DNA from: a virus
Direction: 5' to 3' (one strand)
IMG/VR virus record: IMGVR_UViG_3300025316_001112
Location: 1 to 28,075 of that record
Length of the DNA stretch: 28,075 nucleotides
Positions 1 to 8,526 of the stretch are shown piece after piece. The notes under the pieces were generated by a model. The model ran no database searches and was not told where the DNA came from. It saw nothing but the letters and a program-made list of their open reading frames with translations. Made by a program: the position numbers and the translations under genes. Every line of letters begins with the position of its first letter. Position 1 is the stretch's first letter.

Positions 1-1053
1 CTATTTGCAAAGCTGCCAGGCGGCGTTGTCCCGGACGTACTGCTGGTACTCGTATGGTTCCGGGGATAACACCGTTTCAAAATATTTGTAGGCTTTAGGT
101 GCTGGGGTTGATCCGTCACTCTTGACAAAAGTTAAAATAGAATTGTTGTAAATTGGAGGAGGTTTTCTCATTTTTATCCCTGAATTGCTCCCCGTATCCT
201 TGTCAAAGTACAAAAGTTCGTACCAGTTATTCCCTTCCAATCCAATAAACTCGCTTATTCCAATTAGGTATGCAAACGCGCGGCCTGTCTTTTGGTCGAG
301 ATAAAAGATTTTATCCTGGTCGTCCGGGTCCTCTGGGTCTTTCGTTGAATAAAAAATAACGGTTGTTATGCTGAATTGCACGTCATTGGACCCAGTTGCG
401 GCGCCCATAGCCGAAACCTTCGCCATTATACCTTCATGGTCTATTTCGATTTCGTTCCAATCTGGCGCGGTGTTCCACGTGTTAACGTAAAGGATGGGAT
501 TCTCGATGGATATTAGTTCCGTCGCGTTTAATTCGATGCTTTCCATTTTGGCAAAGTTTCCGCGGTTAAATCTGTACCGCACCGTTATCCGGCTGCCGTC
601 CGGGGCTGTCTCCGGCAAGTCATCCGGCGTGTCAACAATTGCCCTCAACCCCTGCAGCTCTGCAATCAGCCCCCTTGCAACCGTATCCTTTGCCGTCTTT
701 GCGCCTGTAATGCTGTGCCCTACGGTAAGCTTAACAACCGGGCTCATTGATATTGGCAGAGGATCCTCGCCTTCCACTGTGTTGGCAACAAACGAAACGA
801 TTTGAGCCTCAAGCGGGCCTTCAACGTTAACCTGCTGCCATAAGCCTGTCTTAAGGTGATTGTCTTCAGGTGTGAGCGGGCCGCTTAAAACAACAAGGCC
901 GTCGGCATTTTTAAGCATGATTTCATACCATCCGCCCTCCGGCAGTGTTATATCGGCAGGTATAACAATGCTGAGTTCTGTGGCCAGATGTTCGCCGTCA
1001 AACCCGCAGGCATGTTCTAAATCGTCGTATTTATCGATTATAACAGGTCTCAT
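1..1053 (-). CDS. Hypothetical phage structural protein after the receptor-binding protein
   Basis: I do not recognise this 350-aa protein. The frame is open further upstream, but the longer start would run through the end of the preceding gene, so I take the ATG at 1053, which lies 5 bp after the stop of the 1059-2114 gene and opens with MRPVIIDKYDD. It has no signal peptide or membrane segment. The first 150 residues look beta-rich (alternating hydrophobic residues, many G and P), followed by a short helix around residues 125-145 and another beta-rich region. Position at the end of the tail operon suggests a fibre-associated, baseplate-attached or receptor-associated structural protein; that is inferred from context only. 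The stop codon TAG is at the very edge of the window. Confidence 0.6.
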   Translation of the reverse strand: MRPVIIDKYDDLEHACGFDGEHLATELSIVIPADITLPEGGWYEIMLKNADGLVVLSGPLTPEDNHLKTGLWQQVNVEGPLEAQIVSFVANTVEGEDPLPISMSPVVKLTVGHSITGAKTAKDTVARGLIAELQGLRAIVDTPDDLPETAPDGSRITVRYRFNRGNFAKMESIELNATELISIENPILYVNTWNTAPDWNEIEIDHEGIMAKVSAMGAATGSNDVQFSITTVIFYSTKDPEDPDDQDKIFYLDQKTGRAFAYLIGISEFIGLEGNNWYELLYFDKDTGSNSGIKMRKPPPIYNNSILTFVKSDGSTPAPKAYKYFETVLSPEPYEYQQYVRDNAAWQLCK

Positions 1054-1058
1054 AAATA

Positions 1059-2114
1059 TCACACACTTCCGTAGTAATTTGAACGGATCCCGTAATTGGC
1101 GCTTGCTTCGTCTCTGTCTATGGCTAACAGATAGAATACGCCGGCCGAAGCACCGTTCGTATAGTCTCCGCCCCTGACGCACAGTTTTTCGATGCCGGCG
1201 CCGTTGTTCATTGAAAAGTAGTCTCCGCCGTGTTCGCCATTATCAGCCGGGTAGAGTGCCAGCGCCTTCAGGAGTTCCGGGCATGTAACACCGGCAGCGC
1301 AAACGATGTTTTTAAACTGTGTGTTTCTGAAGGTATTAGCCTGCGTTGTGATTGTTTTGCAAAGGGTGATAACGCCGCCGGCATAATCCCATTTAAGCGT
1401 ATCCGTTGTCCCGGGGGCAACAAGCGTCCCGTCCATTAACACAGCCTTCCATGCGCTGCTGCCGGTCCCCTGTGAAACGGTGGAATCTGCAGCGTTGTTG
1501 TTTTCCATGATTTGTATTTCGCCGGCAACGGTGCGGTACCCGGCAAGAAATATATTGCCGCCGTTTAAATCCCATATCCCGCTGGGCGCGCCGTCATGGC
1601 TCCATGTAACCGGGCCGCTTCCGGAAAGTACCCGGTTAACTTTTGGAGGCGTATCCGTGCTGTAGGAAATCGGAATAGCCTGGTAAGTGCTCTCGGTTAT
1701 ATCCTTGCCGTGGTCATTGTTTCCCTTTGGCATAGTTGCGTTTTGGCGGCACCAAAGCGCGACAGCAGCATACTCGGCAATGGTCATTACATGCCAGCCG
1801 GTGCCCTTGTTGACGCAGTATCCGGTTAATTTGGCAAAGGATGTGTCTGCCTTAATACTTTCAAGCGGCAGGCTGTAAAGCAGATCTCCGTACTTGCAGT
1901 TACGGTATTTTGAAACGTAGATGTAAGGCACTTCGGTACCGTTGATGATAAACGCAGGGTGCGTGTTTGTGCTGCCGCCGGTGATGACATCGGCAATTGT
2001 AAACTTAGGGATTTTAACCATTATGCTTGGCAAAAGCTGGTTATCCAGCAAAACATCATTGGTTAATCCGGCAGTCATCTTAACAACATTTTTTACAATA
2101 TCGTAGTTACTCAT
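1059..2114 (-). CDS. C-type-lectin-fold tail fibre / receptor-binding protein, likely DGR target
   Basis: A 351-aa protein at the position where Mu-like phages of Firmicutes carry their receptor-binding protein. The central part (about 160-230) carries the motif GIWDLNGG followed by a GEIQI stretch, and the C-terminus has an RGG motif (314-316) then NGASAGVFYL and a final GIRSNYYGSV. This is the formylglycine-generating-enzyme / C-type-lectin fold layout known from variable proteins of diversity-generating retroelements, where the last ~40 residues are the variable region. In related proteins the corresponding positions are mostly N or W; here D, Y, T and S appear. The ribosome site AGGGGG lies in the end of the preceding small gene. 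No reverse transcriptase or template repeat is in the window; they could lie beyond the left edge. Fold call fairly sure, DGR status inferred. Confidence 0.7.
   Translation of the reverse strand: MSNYDIVKNVVKMTAGLTNDVLLDNQLLPSIMVKIPKFTIADVITGGSTNTHPAFIINGTEVPYIYVSKYRNCKYGDLLYSLPLESIKADTSFAKLTGYCVNKGTGWHVMTIAEYAAVALWCRQNATMPKGNNDHGKDITESTYQAIPISYSTDTPPKVNRVLSGSGPVTWSHDGAPSGIWDLNGGNIFLAGYRTVAGEIQIMENNNAADSTVSQGTGSSAWKAVLMDGTLVAPGTTDTLKWDYAGGVITLCKTITTQANTFRNTQFKNIVCAAGVTCPELLKALALYPADNGEHGGDYFSMNNGAGIEKLCVRGGDYTNGASAGVFYLLAIDRDEASANYGIRSNYYGSV
1062..1181 (-). other. Putative DGR variable region (C-terminal lectin segment)
   Basis: These are the last ~39 codons of the lectin-fold protein, from CVRGG to the C-terminus. 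The position at the extreme 3' end of the gene is where VRs of diversity-generating retroelements sit. Several codons (GAC, TAT, ACG, AAT, TAC) are of the kind produced by substitution at template adenines in AAC/AAT codons. Without the template repeat this stays a prediction. Confidence 0.4.
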
Positions 2115-2117
2115 TGA

Positions 2118-2297
2118 TTAAACCCCCTTTATCGCGTTCAAATACTGGGCGGTTACGGCCTGCGCGATATACGTAGCCTGTATGCCGTTTTCAATATTGT
2201 TGAGCCTCGTTGCGCTCACAGGTGTACCTTGCTGCACAATATTGCCGCTGCCGTCCAAAATATGGTCCTGCCAAGTTTGAGGTGTATAACCGTTCAT
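2118..2297 (-). CDS. Small phage tail-region protein (59 aa)
   Basis: A 59-aa ORF starting MNGYTPQTWQDHILDGSG and containing QQGTPVSATRLNNIENGI. This W-x-D ... G(T/S)P-x-(S/N)A-x-x-LNN-x-E pattern recurs in small proteins and fibre N-termini of Firmicutes phages, placed just before the fibre gene. Its ATG overlaps the TGA of the upstream gene (ATGA), which suggests translational coupling, and its 3' end carries the ribosome site of the lectin-fold gene. Probable role: adaptor or fibre-attachment peptide; the function is inferred from position. Confidence 0.65.
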   Translation of the reverse strand: MNGYTPQTWQDHILDGSGNIVQQGTPVSATRLNNIENGIQATYIAQAVTAQYLNAIKGV

Positions 2298-2608
2298 ATA
2301 TCTGTGCCCTCCGCTTCTGTAAAGTTATAGGTAAATACTGAATAAAGCCCTCTTAAAGCCGGCTTAACAAACTGCCGGGCAGAAACTGCGATAACATCGC
2401 CGTCGTTGTCGACTATGCTGATATTGCTGATTGTCCCGGTAACAGTGTCATCCAGCAGCACAAAGATTTGTATGGTGCTTGCTGTTGATTCAATCTTTGC
2501 TATGGCGGCTGTATGCTGCACGCTGCCGAGCATGTAGGTCGCGTGGTTTATTGAGTTTTTGAGCCGGTTAACCTGCTTTTGGATGCCGGTTGAAGTTAAT
2601 GTTAACAT
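2294..2608 (-). CDS. Hypothetical tail/fibre-region protein (104 aa)
   Basis: I do not recognise a family. The N-terminal 35 residues look helical (QKQVNRLKNSINHATYML) and the rest looks like beta strands ending in a short acidic tail. A clear ribosome site, AAGGAGG, lies 8 bp before the ATG. It sits between the Gp48-like wedge protein and the 59-aa protein, with which it overlaps by ATGA, so it belongs to the tail-fibre section of the late operon. Possibly a fibre connector or distal baseplate component. Confidence 0.6.
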   Translation of the reverse strand: MLTLTSTGIQKQVNRLKNSINHATYMLGSVQHTAAIAKIESTASTIQIFVLLDDTVTGTISNISIVDNDGDVIAVSARQFVKPALRGLYSVFTYNFTEAEGTDI

Positions 2609-2620
2609 GTATAAACCTCC

Positions 2621-3220
2621 TTAAGGCCACATACCGCAAACAACGGTACCGCAGAACTGGTAAGAAAATATGCCGCTTTGCAGGCTGTTTTCCGCTTTTA
2701 TCGTTGATGTCTCATTCATTGCGTAAAACGGTTTGGAGCTTGCTTCTTTAACCTTCATCACCTCGGCGTCGATGATTTGTATATCGTTGACGCTGCTTTG
2801 ATTTTTTCCGCTCAGGTACACAATAAACTCTGCCCAGCGTTCCGGGTCAATCAGGTAAAACGGCTCGATAGTTGAGGTTTCGTATCCTAATGCCTTAAGT
2901 GCTAATATAACGCCGTCTCTTAAACCGGCTTGCTGGGCAACAACAGCCTTGGCGCTTAAGCGGTACCGGTATGTCTCTGCATCCTCATCCTTCAGCCGCG
3001 GCATTTTCCGGTCGCGCCCGTGCTCCGGCAGCATAATTTCGCTCGCGCTTATAACCATCGACTCTTGGCGTACCGTAAAAATATCCTCCTTGCAGTCATC
3101 AAACAGCCGGCCGATTACCCGGAAAAATAGTAAGAACTGGTTGACTGCTTTCAGGCCCTTGCGCAGCGGAGTAAAAAGAAGGCTGAACATATAGTCTTCA
3201 AATTTGTCAAAAACGTTCAT
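2621..3220 (-). CDS. Baseplate protein, Mu Gp48 / DUF2313-like
   Basis: A 199-aa protein directly downstream of the J-like baseplate gene, the position of Mu gp48 and of P2 gpI. Its N-terminal half carries RLKDEDAETYRYRLSAK, the kind of segment seen in YmfQ/DUF2313-type proteins where an acidic-aromatic helix precedes a conserved arginine-rich turn. The protein would form the baseplate wedge tip that connects to fibres. The start is the ATG at 3220, 2 bp after the stop of the J-like gene, with a weak AAAGG ribosome site, so reinitiation is likely. Confidence 0.6.
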   Translation of the reverse strand: MNVFDKFEDYMFSLLFTPLRKGLKAVNQFLLFFRVIGRLFDDCKEDIFTVRQESMVISASEIMLPEHGRDRKMPRLKDEDAETYRYRLSAKAVVAQQAGLRDGVILALKALGYETSTIEPFYLIDPERWAEFIVYLSGKNQSSVNDIQIIDAEVMKVKEASSKPFYAMNETSTIKAENSLQSGIFSYQFCGTVVCGMWP

Positions 3221-3221
3221 T

Positions 3222-4352
3222 TTATAACCTTTCTATTGTCACCGTTACATCACCGAGGATAATAACTTTATCGGTTTCAAGCGCGATATCCTCGCTGGGT
3301 ACCGTGATTTTAACATTCCTGACCGCCGGCACCTTGCTTTTAATCGTATATATAATATCGGCCTGGTTAAGTATATTAAGGTCGCGGTTTGTGCTGACCT
3401 TCAGCAGCTCCGCTATTGCCGCCGTTACGGCGTCCTCCAAACCTGTGTCGCTTACGTTTGACGGAATGTATACTGTTACGGCAACGGCCTGTGGAACGGT
3501 TTCAGAGCTCTTTACAAGCACATCGTCATAGCTGCCCTTGATTTTATCCGCCTCAGCCTGTACGGCTTCCAATAGGCCTTCTGTGGCCTCACCTGTAGTG
3601 CTTGTAACAATAATGTCAACCGTGCCCTGCCCGCGGGGATGCAAATCATCTACCGTCACAAACAGCACGCCGGCAACGGCCTCGCACACATTCTTGTATT
3701 TTTCCGCGATGGTCTTGGTTGCGAGTTCCGCCCATGAGTTAAGCGTTCTTGAACGCAGGCTCTCAAGGTCTTCCTGGTCGGCGCCCTCTCTGGTTATCCA
3801 GCCGGTATTGTTTATCAGCGTACATCCGCCGTCAAGGTATGTCAGTGTTCTGGTTATTTGGTTGGCAGGCACGTTGTAATTTGCGCCGGCCGCCTCTGCT
3901 TCTACAAGCACGTCAACCGTGTTAGAACCCTGCTGCAGGATAGTATCGTTAAGCACAAAGAAACGCAGCTCCTCGCCGTTGACATCCTTGATTGTTTTGA
4001 ATACCTGCCCCTTAGGTATCCGGACGGCGTCTGTGCCGTCACCCCTTGTGACCGTCACATTGCCCTGCGTTTTCAGCGCGTCCTTCTGTTTTTTGCTGAA
4101 GTCGGCCGCTTTCAGCGTCAGCCATATTCCGGTTGCATGTGATACAAACATATTGTTGAGCACTGTCCGCATCAGCTGCACAAACTCAATCCGGATCTGC
4201 AGCACAATCATAAGCAGTGTGTAGAATATGCCGCCGGAACTGAAGTTTGTGATAACAAAGCCTTCATCCTTCAGCTGCGCGATAGTTGCGTCCTTGAGTT
4301 CATCAATATCGGGTACCGGCAATATTTCGTCTAAAATGCTGTCGTCTATCAA
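3222..4352 (-). CDS. Baseplate J-like protein (Mu Gp47 type)
   Basis: A 376-aa wedge protein of the baseplate. Recognisable features are the N-terminal helix region, a KAADFSKKQKDALKTQGNV segment leading into a beta domain, and the central ITREGADQEDLESLRSRTL motif, which is characteristic of Baseplate_J proteins (D-x-E-x-x-R-x-R). The C-terminal half has paired V-x-V strands. It starts at TTG (4352), with GGAGG 10 bp upstream, and overlaps the upstream Gp46-like gene by 4 bp. The usual order Gp46-Gp47-Gp48 is kept. Confidence 0.85.
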   Translation of the reverse strand: MIDDSILDEILPVPDIDELKDATIAQLKDEGFVITNFSSGGIFYTLLMIVLQIRIEFVQLMRTVLNNMFVSHATGIWLTLKAADFSKKQKDALKTQGNVTVTRGDGTDAVRIPKGQVFKTIKDVNGEELRFFVLNDTILQQGSNTVDVLVEAEAAGANYNVPANQITRTLTYLDGGCTLINNTGWITREGADQEDLESLRSRTLNSWAELATKTIAEKYKNVCEAVAGVLFVTVDDLHPRGQGTVDIIVTSTTGEATEGLLEAVQAEADKIKGSYDDVLVKSSETVPQAVAVTVYIPSNVSDTGLEDAVTAAIAELLKVSTNRDLNILNQADIIYTIKSKVPAVRNVKITVPSEDIALETDKVIILGDVTVTIERL

Positions 4353-4759
4353 TTTGCTGTCACCTCCACGTTTATTCTGTCCACGGTAATGTTAAGGCTC
4401 TGAATTTCGGAGTCATTTAAAAACCGGAACGTAACGGAAATAGTCAGTATATCCTGTTCAAACTGTATCTCTGTGTTGATGCTTTCCTGGTCGATTTCCG
4501 CCCGTTTTGCAAGCTTCCCGCGTATACGCACCTCAATTTCCGTCAAAACAAGGTCGTCATCCTCGCTTTGCATAAAGTCTAAAAGCGACCATCCCCAGTC
4601 TTCATCGTAAAAAAGCTCGCCTGCTTGTGTGATGGCTTCCATCCGGATGTCCTGCATCGTGCAGTCAATACCCGCTGCGGTGGGGGCGTCGCCTGTGGCG
4701 GCTTGGGTGAGCATCCAGTTGTCGTCAAGCCGGATGTCTGTATTGTTTAAGCCTGCCAT
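4349..4759 (-). CDS. Baseplate wedge protein, Mu Gp46 / gp25-like
   Basis: A 136-aa protein in front of the J-like gene, the position of Mu gp46 and of gp25/W-type lysozyme-fold wedge proteins. It contains GELFYDEDWGWSLLDFM, like the 'G-E-L-(F/L)-x-x-x-x-x-G-x-x-L' stretch of this family, followed by a helix and terminal beta strands. The ATG overlaps the previous stop (TAATG) and has GGGAGG upstream. It should form part of the baseplate inner ring that nucleates sheath assembly. Confidence 0.7.
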   Translation of the reverse strand: MAGLNNTDIRLDDNWMLTQAATGDAPTAAGIDCTMQDIRMEAITQAGELFYDEDWGWSLLDFMQSEDDDLVLTEIEVRIRGKLAKRAEIDQESINTEIQFEQDILTISVTFRFLNDSEIQSLNITVDRINVEVTAN

Positions 4760-5043
4760 TAACCCGCCTCCCCTAATATGAAGGGATTCAATTCCCCGTT
4801 GATTAAAACAACCGCAACCGTCTTTCCGGCCGTCACATGCACCTTGGAAAGCACGTTTGGTATTGCCGGAAACTGCTCGTTGATAACGCCTTTTTTGTCA
4901 AGTATTCTGAGACTGTATTTGTACCATTCCCCAGCTGATGCAGCCGATATGACCTTGGCAAGCACTGCCTCCGGATGTTTGATATGAGGGTATTTTTTAT
5001 CAATCTGCTTGCGTAAAACGTTTATTATCATCTCTTCAATCAC
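4759..5043 (-). CDS. Small baseplate protein (DUF2577-like, spike region)
   Basis: A 94-aa protein that starts at GTG with GGGGG 8 bp upstream. The first half is helical (MIEEMIINVLRKQID) and the second half ends in VHVTAGKTVAVVLINGE, a short beta barrel-like stretch. In Firmicutes contractile tails a small DUF2577-type protein occupies this place between hub and Gp46; Mu has its larger spike protein Gp45 there. It is too short to be a full spike, so a hub-capping or spike-carrying role is only suggested. Confidence 0.5.
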   Translation of the reverse strand: MIEEMIINVLRKQIDKKYPHIKHPEAVLAKVISAASAGEWYKYSLRILDKKGVINEQFPAIPNVLSKVHVTAGKTVAVVLINGELNPFILGEAG

Positions 5044-5054
5044 GGAAATACCCC

Positions 5055-5810
5055 CTAAAAGTAGATGTAGGTGCGGATAAACCCGGTTTCCGACGTGGTA
5101 AAAACAACCTTAATTACCTCAAATTCGCCGGCAATTTGCGGGTGGCTCACGCTGATCAGCTGCGAGTGCTTGATAAACGGCGCCGAAACTGTCTCCAGCT
5201 CCCATACACTTCCAATGCGGTTTAGGGCAATTATATTGGTTCCGTACTCAAATTCATAGATTTTTCCCTGTGCCGGCGCGGCGCCCCAGTAGAATATACC
5301 GCTTGAAAAGAAGAACCGGTTGCTCAGTCCCCACAGCGAGTTTACTTCGTTGATGACGGATACGGCATTTTTCTGTGATATCGGCACCCTTAGCTTTTCC
5401 GGATAAAGGCTGCTGTCGATCACCGCGTTTGCTATGCCGGCTTCCTTCAGGCAGAACCGGATGATTTCCTGCGGTGTCACTTCCAAAAAAGTGTTGTTTA
5501 CCAGCGTGTTTTCCAGCCATATCATGTCATCCTTCAGCAGTATTTCATTCAGGCCGCCGCCGTTGTTGTACGGTTTGTTCACATAACCTTCAAAAACATC
5601 GTCAAAAACACCGTTGTAACCCAGCTGTATAATGGCTTTGTCTCCGGCCTGTATTGTGATTTCATCCTTAAACTGCTTGGTAAACCGGATTTTAGCCCAG
5701 TCAAAATAGCTGTCTTTGCTTGATGAGGCATTGATTTCTATGCCCTTTGCAAAGCTGTAATCGCCTATTTCTGCGTTGATATCCGGGTAAAATAGCTCCG
5801 TTGCTTCCAT
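5055..5810 (-). CDS. Tail hub protein (gpD / Mu Gp44-like)
   Basis: A 251-aa protein with the layout of late-control-D / VgrG-like hubs: an N-terminal beta region with AGDKAIIQLGYNGVFDDVFEGYV (a split-barrel strand pair typical of these hubs), then a helical TPQEIIRFCLKEAGIA segment, then a second beta domain. At 251 aa it is shorter than typical hubs of 300-400 aa. It starts 11 bp after the preceding stop, with only a weak AGG ribosome site, which suggests coupling. It should form the central tube end in the baseplate. Confidence 0.65.
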   Translation of the reverse strand: MEATELFYPDINAEIGDYSFAKGIEINASSSKDSYFDWAKIRFTKQFKDEITIQAGDKAIIQLGYNGVFDDVFEGYVNKPYNNGGGLNEILLKDDMIWLENTLVNNTFLEVTPQEIIRFCLKEAGIANAVIDSSLYPEKLRVPISQKNAVSVINEVNSLWGLSNRFFFSSGIFYWGAAPAQGKIYEFEYGTNIIALNRIGSVWELETVSAPFIKHSQLISVSHPQIAGEFEVIKVVFTTSETGFIRTYIYF

Positions 5811-5821
5811 ATTTTCACAAC

Positions 5822-6379
5822 CTAATAGGTGTATTGTCTTAACTTGTTATTGTAAGCGTCTGTCCTTGCGTTGTCGACTGCCGGCGAATAAGTTGTTTTA
5901 ACCGATGGTTTTTTGACGGCTGGGCTGACTGTAACAACCGGAGTCTTAGGTGCCGTTGTTTTCTTGGATGCCGTAATTGTTACCGGGTTGTATGCCCAAA
6001 ATTCAAGGCTTGCAATTTTTTGTCCGGAGTTGTTTTCTTCCTTCGTTCCAAAGGTTTTGAATATCACCTTTTTAACGTTTCGATGTGACAGATGGCTGTT
6101 GATCATCTCATGCACAACCGGTTTTTCCTGTGTGGGGTTCCGGAAAAGATTTTGTATTTTTGTTATTTTCGCGCCTACGGTTTCTGTTTCGCCGTCATCC
6201 AGGATGATTTCTATGATTATTTTGGCGTCGTCATAACCGGTTGCCTGCTTTGTTTTTTTTGTGCTGCCTTCCACGTCCTGCTCGTCGATGAGCGCGTCCT
6301 CTTTAATTTCAAAGCTTTTTACCACGCCCGGCAGCACGGTGCCGCCTACCTTGATATGGTTGTCGTCAACATAAATCAC
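5822..6379 (-). CDS. Tail protein between tape measure and hub (LysM-less spacer type)
   Basis: A 185-aa protein starting at GTG, with GGAGGG upstream. Residues 1-130 form a beta-rich domain, with GYDDAKIIIEIILDDGE and EFWAYNPVTI; the C-terminal 50 residues are a low-complexity Pro/Thr/Lys/Val linker. Proteins at this place in Firmicutes contractile phages (often tipped by a LysM domain) link the tape measure to the hub. No LysM domain is visible here. It corresponds in position to Mu gp43. Exact family not identified. Confidence 0.5.
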   Translation of the reverse strand: MIYVDDNHIKVGGTVLPGVVKSFEIKEDALIDEQDVEGSTKKTKQATGYDDAKIIIEIILDDGETETVGAKITKIQNLFRNPTQEKPVVHEMINSHLSHRNVKKVIFKTFGTKEENNSGQKIASLEFWAYNPVTITASKKTTAPKTPVVTVSPAVKKPSVKTTYSPAVDNARTDAYNNKLRQYTY

Positions 6380-6381
6380 TT

Positions 6382-8526
6382 TTAGCCCTCCCCTTGTGTA
6401 ATAAGGGCGTTGCTGTTGATATTATTTTCTATTTCGTCAACAATCTTAAACAGCTGCGCCAGCTCCTTAATCTTGTTGATGTCGATATTCATAATTAACC
6501 GGTCTATTTTGGTGCCAATCTGCTTCTCTTTTTTAGTCTCTTTGGTTGTTTTTTCGGTTTGGTATATCTCTCTGATGCTGATTTTTTTGAGCGGTTCGCG
6601 CTGCACAGCCTTTTTGTTTCCGTCGTTTCCGTCCTCAATCTGCCAGTTAACCAGGTTCAGGCTCTTTTCAACTGCCTGGTACGGCAGATTCTCGCCTTTC
6701 TGTATGCCGGTTGCGAGTGTGGACATGGTTCTGTGTCCGGAGAGCGTCAGGGTTGCAAGCGGTCCTTCTTTGGCGTCGCTGAACGGCAGCAGGTTGCGTA
6801 TTTTCTTGAAAATGTTTTTAATGGCCGTCACCGGTTTCATCGCCGCGCTCTTGATACCGTCAACTAAAGTGTCAATTATCTTTGTTCCGGACTTTTTGAA
6901 CCATGCCGGAAGCCCGGTGAAAAACTCCTTGATTTTGTTGATTCCCACAACAAAGCCGGTTTTGATGTTGGTCCACATGTTGCCGAAAAACGCAACTATC
7001 TGTTTCCAGTGTTTAATAACCAGCAGCGGTATGCCGATAAACGGCAGGAACACGGCCACTGCAATCATTATCCAGCCCTTCATTTTATCAAACAAACCTT
7101 TAATCCAGTCAAATCCGGCTTTCATTCTGTTGACAAAACCGGCCCAGATGTTTTTAATGGCGTCAATTCCTTTGGAAACGCCGGCTTTTATATCATTCCA
7201 TAAAATCTTGAAGAAAGCGGTGATTTGTTTCCAGTGCTTAACAATCAGCAGCGGAATTCCGATAAACGGCAGAAAAACGGCCAGTACAATCATTATCCAG
7301 CCCTTCATTTTGCCGAATAAGTTTTTAATCCAGTCCCACGCTTTGCTGAAATAACCGACGACCTTTTGCCATAATTTCTTAAAAAACTCGCTTATTTTGT
7401 CCCAGTTTTTATAGAGCAATATGCCGATTGCGATAACGGCGGCGATTGCTAAAACAACCAGGCCGATAGGGGACGTTATAAAGGCGAGCGCGGCGCCGAA
7501 TGCCGTTGAAACGCCCGCGGCAATGGCCGTCACCACGTTATAAATCAGTAAAGCACCTTCTACTATGCCGAACGCGGCGCCCAGCGAACCGAGGATGATA
7601 ACAACCGTGTCGATTACCGCTTTATGCCGTTCATAAAATGCGGTTGCTGCTTTAATTTCTCTGCTTACCGCGGCAAGGGTGGGCTTGATTTTTGTTGACA
7701 TGGTACCCGCCCAAATGCCGAATTTTGTGGTTAATTGCGTTAATTTAGGAATAAACGGGCCTAACGCCGTGCCGAGTGCGCCGGCCACGGACTGTTTAAG
7801 CGTTGTCATGCCTTTGTTGAAGCTTGTCAGGCCTTCAACGGTTTTTCCGGACATAACCGCCCCGCTGTCATGCGCTGCCTGCGTCCATGCTTTGAGCTTA
7901 TCGCCGCCGGCCTCAATGAGCGGATTCATCTGCATGGCGCCTTTGCCGAATATCTTCATGGCAAGCGCGTTGCGCAGTGCCGGGTTTTCAATTTTCTTCA
8001 AAGCGTCAAGAGATTCAGCCATAACATCGTTGCTGTCCCGCATTTTGCCTGTCACCGGGTCCAATGCTTTAACGCCCAGCTCTGTAAATGCTGCCTTCAT
8101 CGCTTTATTGCCGGTATAAACGCCGTACATGTTTTTCTGCAGGAACTTGGAACTGTTGTTCATTGCGTCAAGGCCTACGGAGCACTTGGCGCCGACATAG
8201 GTCATTTCCTGTATTTTGGTTGTTGTTTGTCCGTATATCTCTGCGTTGCGCGATATCTCTTCGGCGCTTTCTGCAGACTTTAAAACGATGGCGCCCAGCG
8301 CGACCGCTCCGGCTCCTGCTCCGACCGCGAGCCCTTCAAGGCCTTTTTTCACTTTTCCGCCGAGGTTTGATGTGAAGCTGTCAAATTTCTTGCTTTCCGC
8401 CAGCGCGGATGCGCCGATCGCGTTGAACTTGCTGCCGACGGATGTCTTGACCCTTTCCAGCGGGCCGGACATCTTATCCACCATGTTCATTATAAGGGAA
8501 AGTTTGAATATCGATTCCAGGCCCAC
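6382..8526 (-). CDS. Tail tape measure protein
   Basis: At 714 aa it is the longest gene of the tail module, directly after the chaperone pair, as expected for the tape measure. It begins with a helical region, has a glycine/alanine-rich hydrophobic segment around 65-85, and several strong hydrophobic segments in the middle (about 305-375, and two near-identical KGWIMI..VFLPFIGIPLL segments). It ends in a charged helical tail. It starts at GTG (8526) with GAGGTGAG upstream. A tandem duplication with a 75-residue period is present in the centre. The protein sets tail length and is injected ahead of DNA. Confidence 0.92.
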   Translation of the reverse strand: MGLESIFKLSLIMNMVDKMSGPLERVKTSVGSKFNAIGASALAESKKFDSFTSNLGGKVKKGLEGLAVGAGAGAVALGAIVLKSAESAEEISRNAEIYGQTTTKIQEMTYVGAKCSVGLDAMNNSSKFLQKNMYGVYTGNKAMKAAFTELGVKALDPVTGKMRDSNDVMAESLDALKKIENPALRNALAMKIFGKGAMQMNPLIEAGGDKLKAWTQAAHDSGAVMSGKTVEGLTSFNKGMTTLKQSVAGALGTALGPFIPKLTQLTTKFGIWAGTMSTKIKPTLAAVSREIKAATAFYERHKAVIDTVVIILGSLGAAFGIVEGALLIYNVVTAIAAGVSTAFGAALAFITSPIGLVVLAIAAVIAIGILLYKNWDKISEFFKKLWQKVVGYFSKAWDWIKNLFGKMKGWIMIVLAVFLPFIGIPLLIVKHWKQITAFFKILWNDIKAGVSKGIDAIKNIWAGFVNRMKAGFDWIKGLFDKMKGWIMIAVAVFLPFIGIPLLVIKHWKQIVAFFGNMWTNIKTGFVVGINKIKEFFTGLPAWFKKSGTKIIDTLVDGIKSAAMKPVTAIKNIFKKIRNLLPFSDAKEGPLATLTLSGHRTMSTLATGIQKGENLPYQAVEKSLNLVNWQIEDGNDGNKKAVQREPLKKISIREIYQTEKTTKETKKEKQIGTKIDRLIMNIDINKIKELAQLFKIVDEIENNINSNALITQGEG
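7021..7335 (-). repeat. Tandem 225-bp duplication inside the tape measure gene
   Basis: Two copies of about 75 codons with period 225 bp: the sequence beginning CAGCAGCGG at 7021 recurs at 7246, and both encode KGWIMI...FLPFIGIPLL...KHWKQI. The copies differ at the nucleotide level (third positions) more than the protein does, so the duplication is old and kept under selection. Confidence 0.85.

Noticed and set aside
1054-1182. Longer start for the first gene
   Set aside because: It would overlap the lectin-fold gene by over 120 bp and begin with an unlikely Arg-rich sequence; the ATG at 1053 lies 5 bp behind the stop.
6410-7354. Open plus-strand frame of 314 codons
   Set aside because: It is antisense to the tape measure gene, has composition of a reversed coding strand, and no ribosome site.
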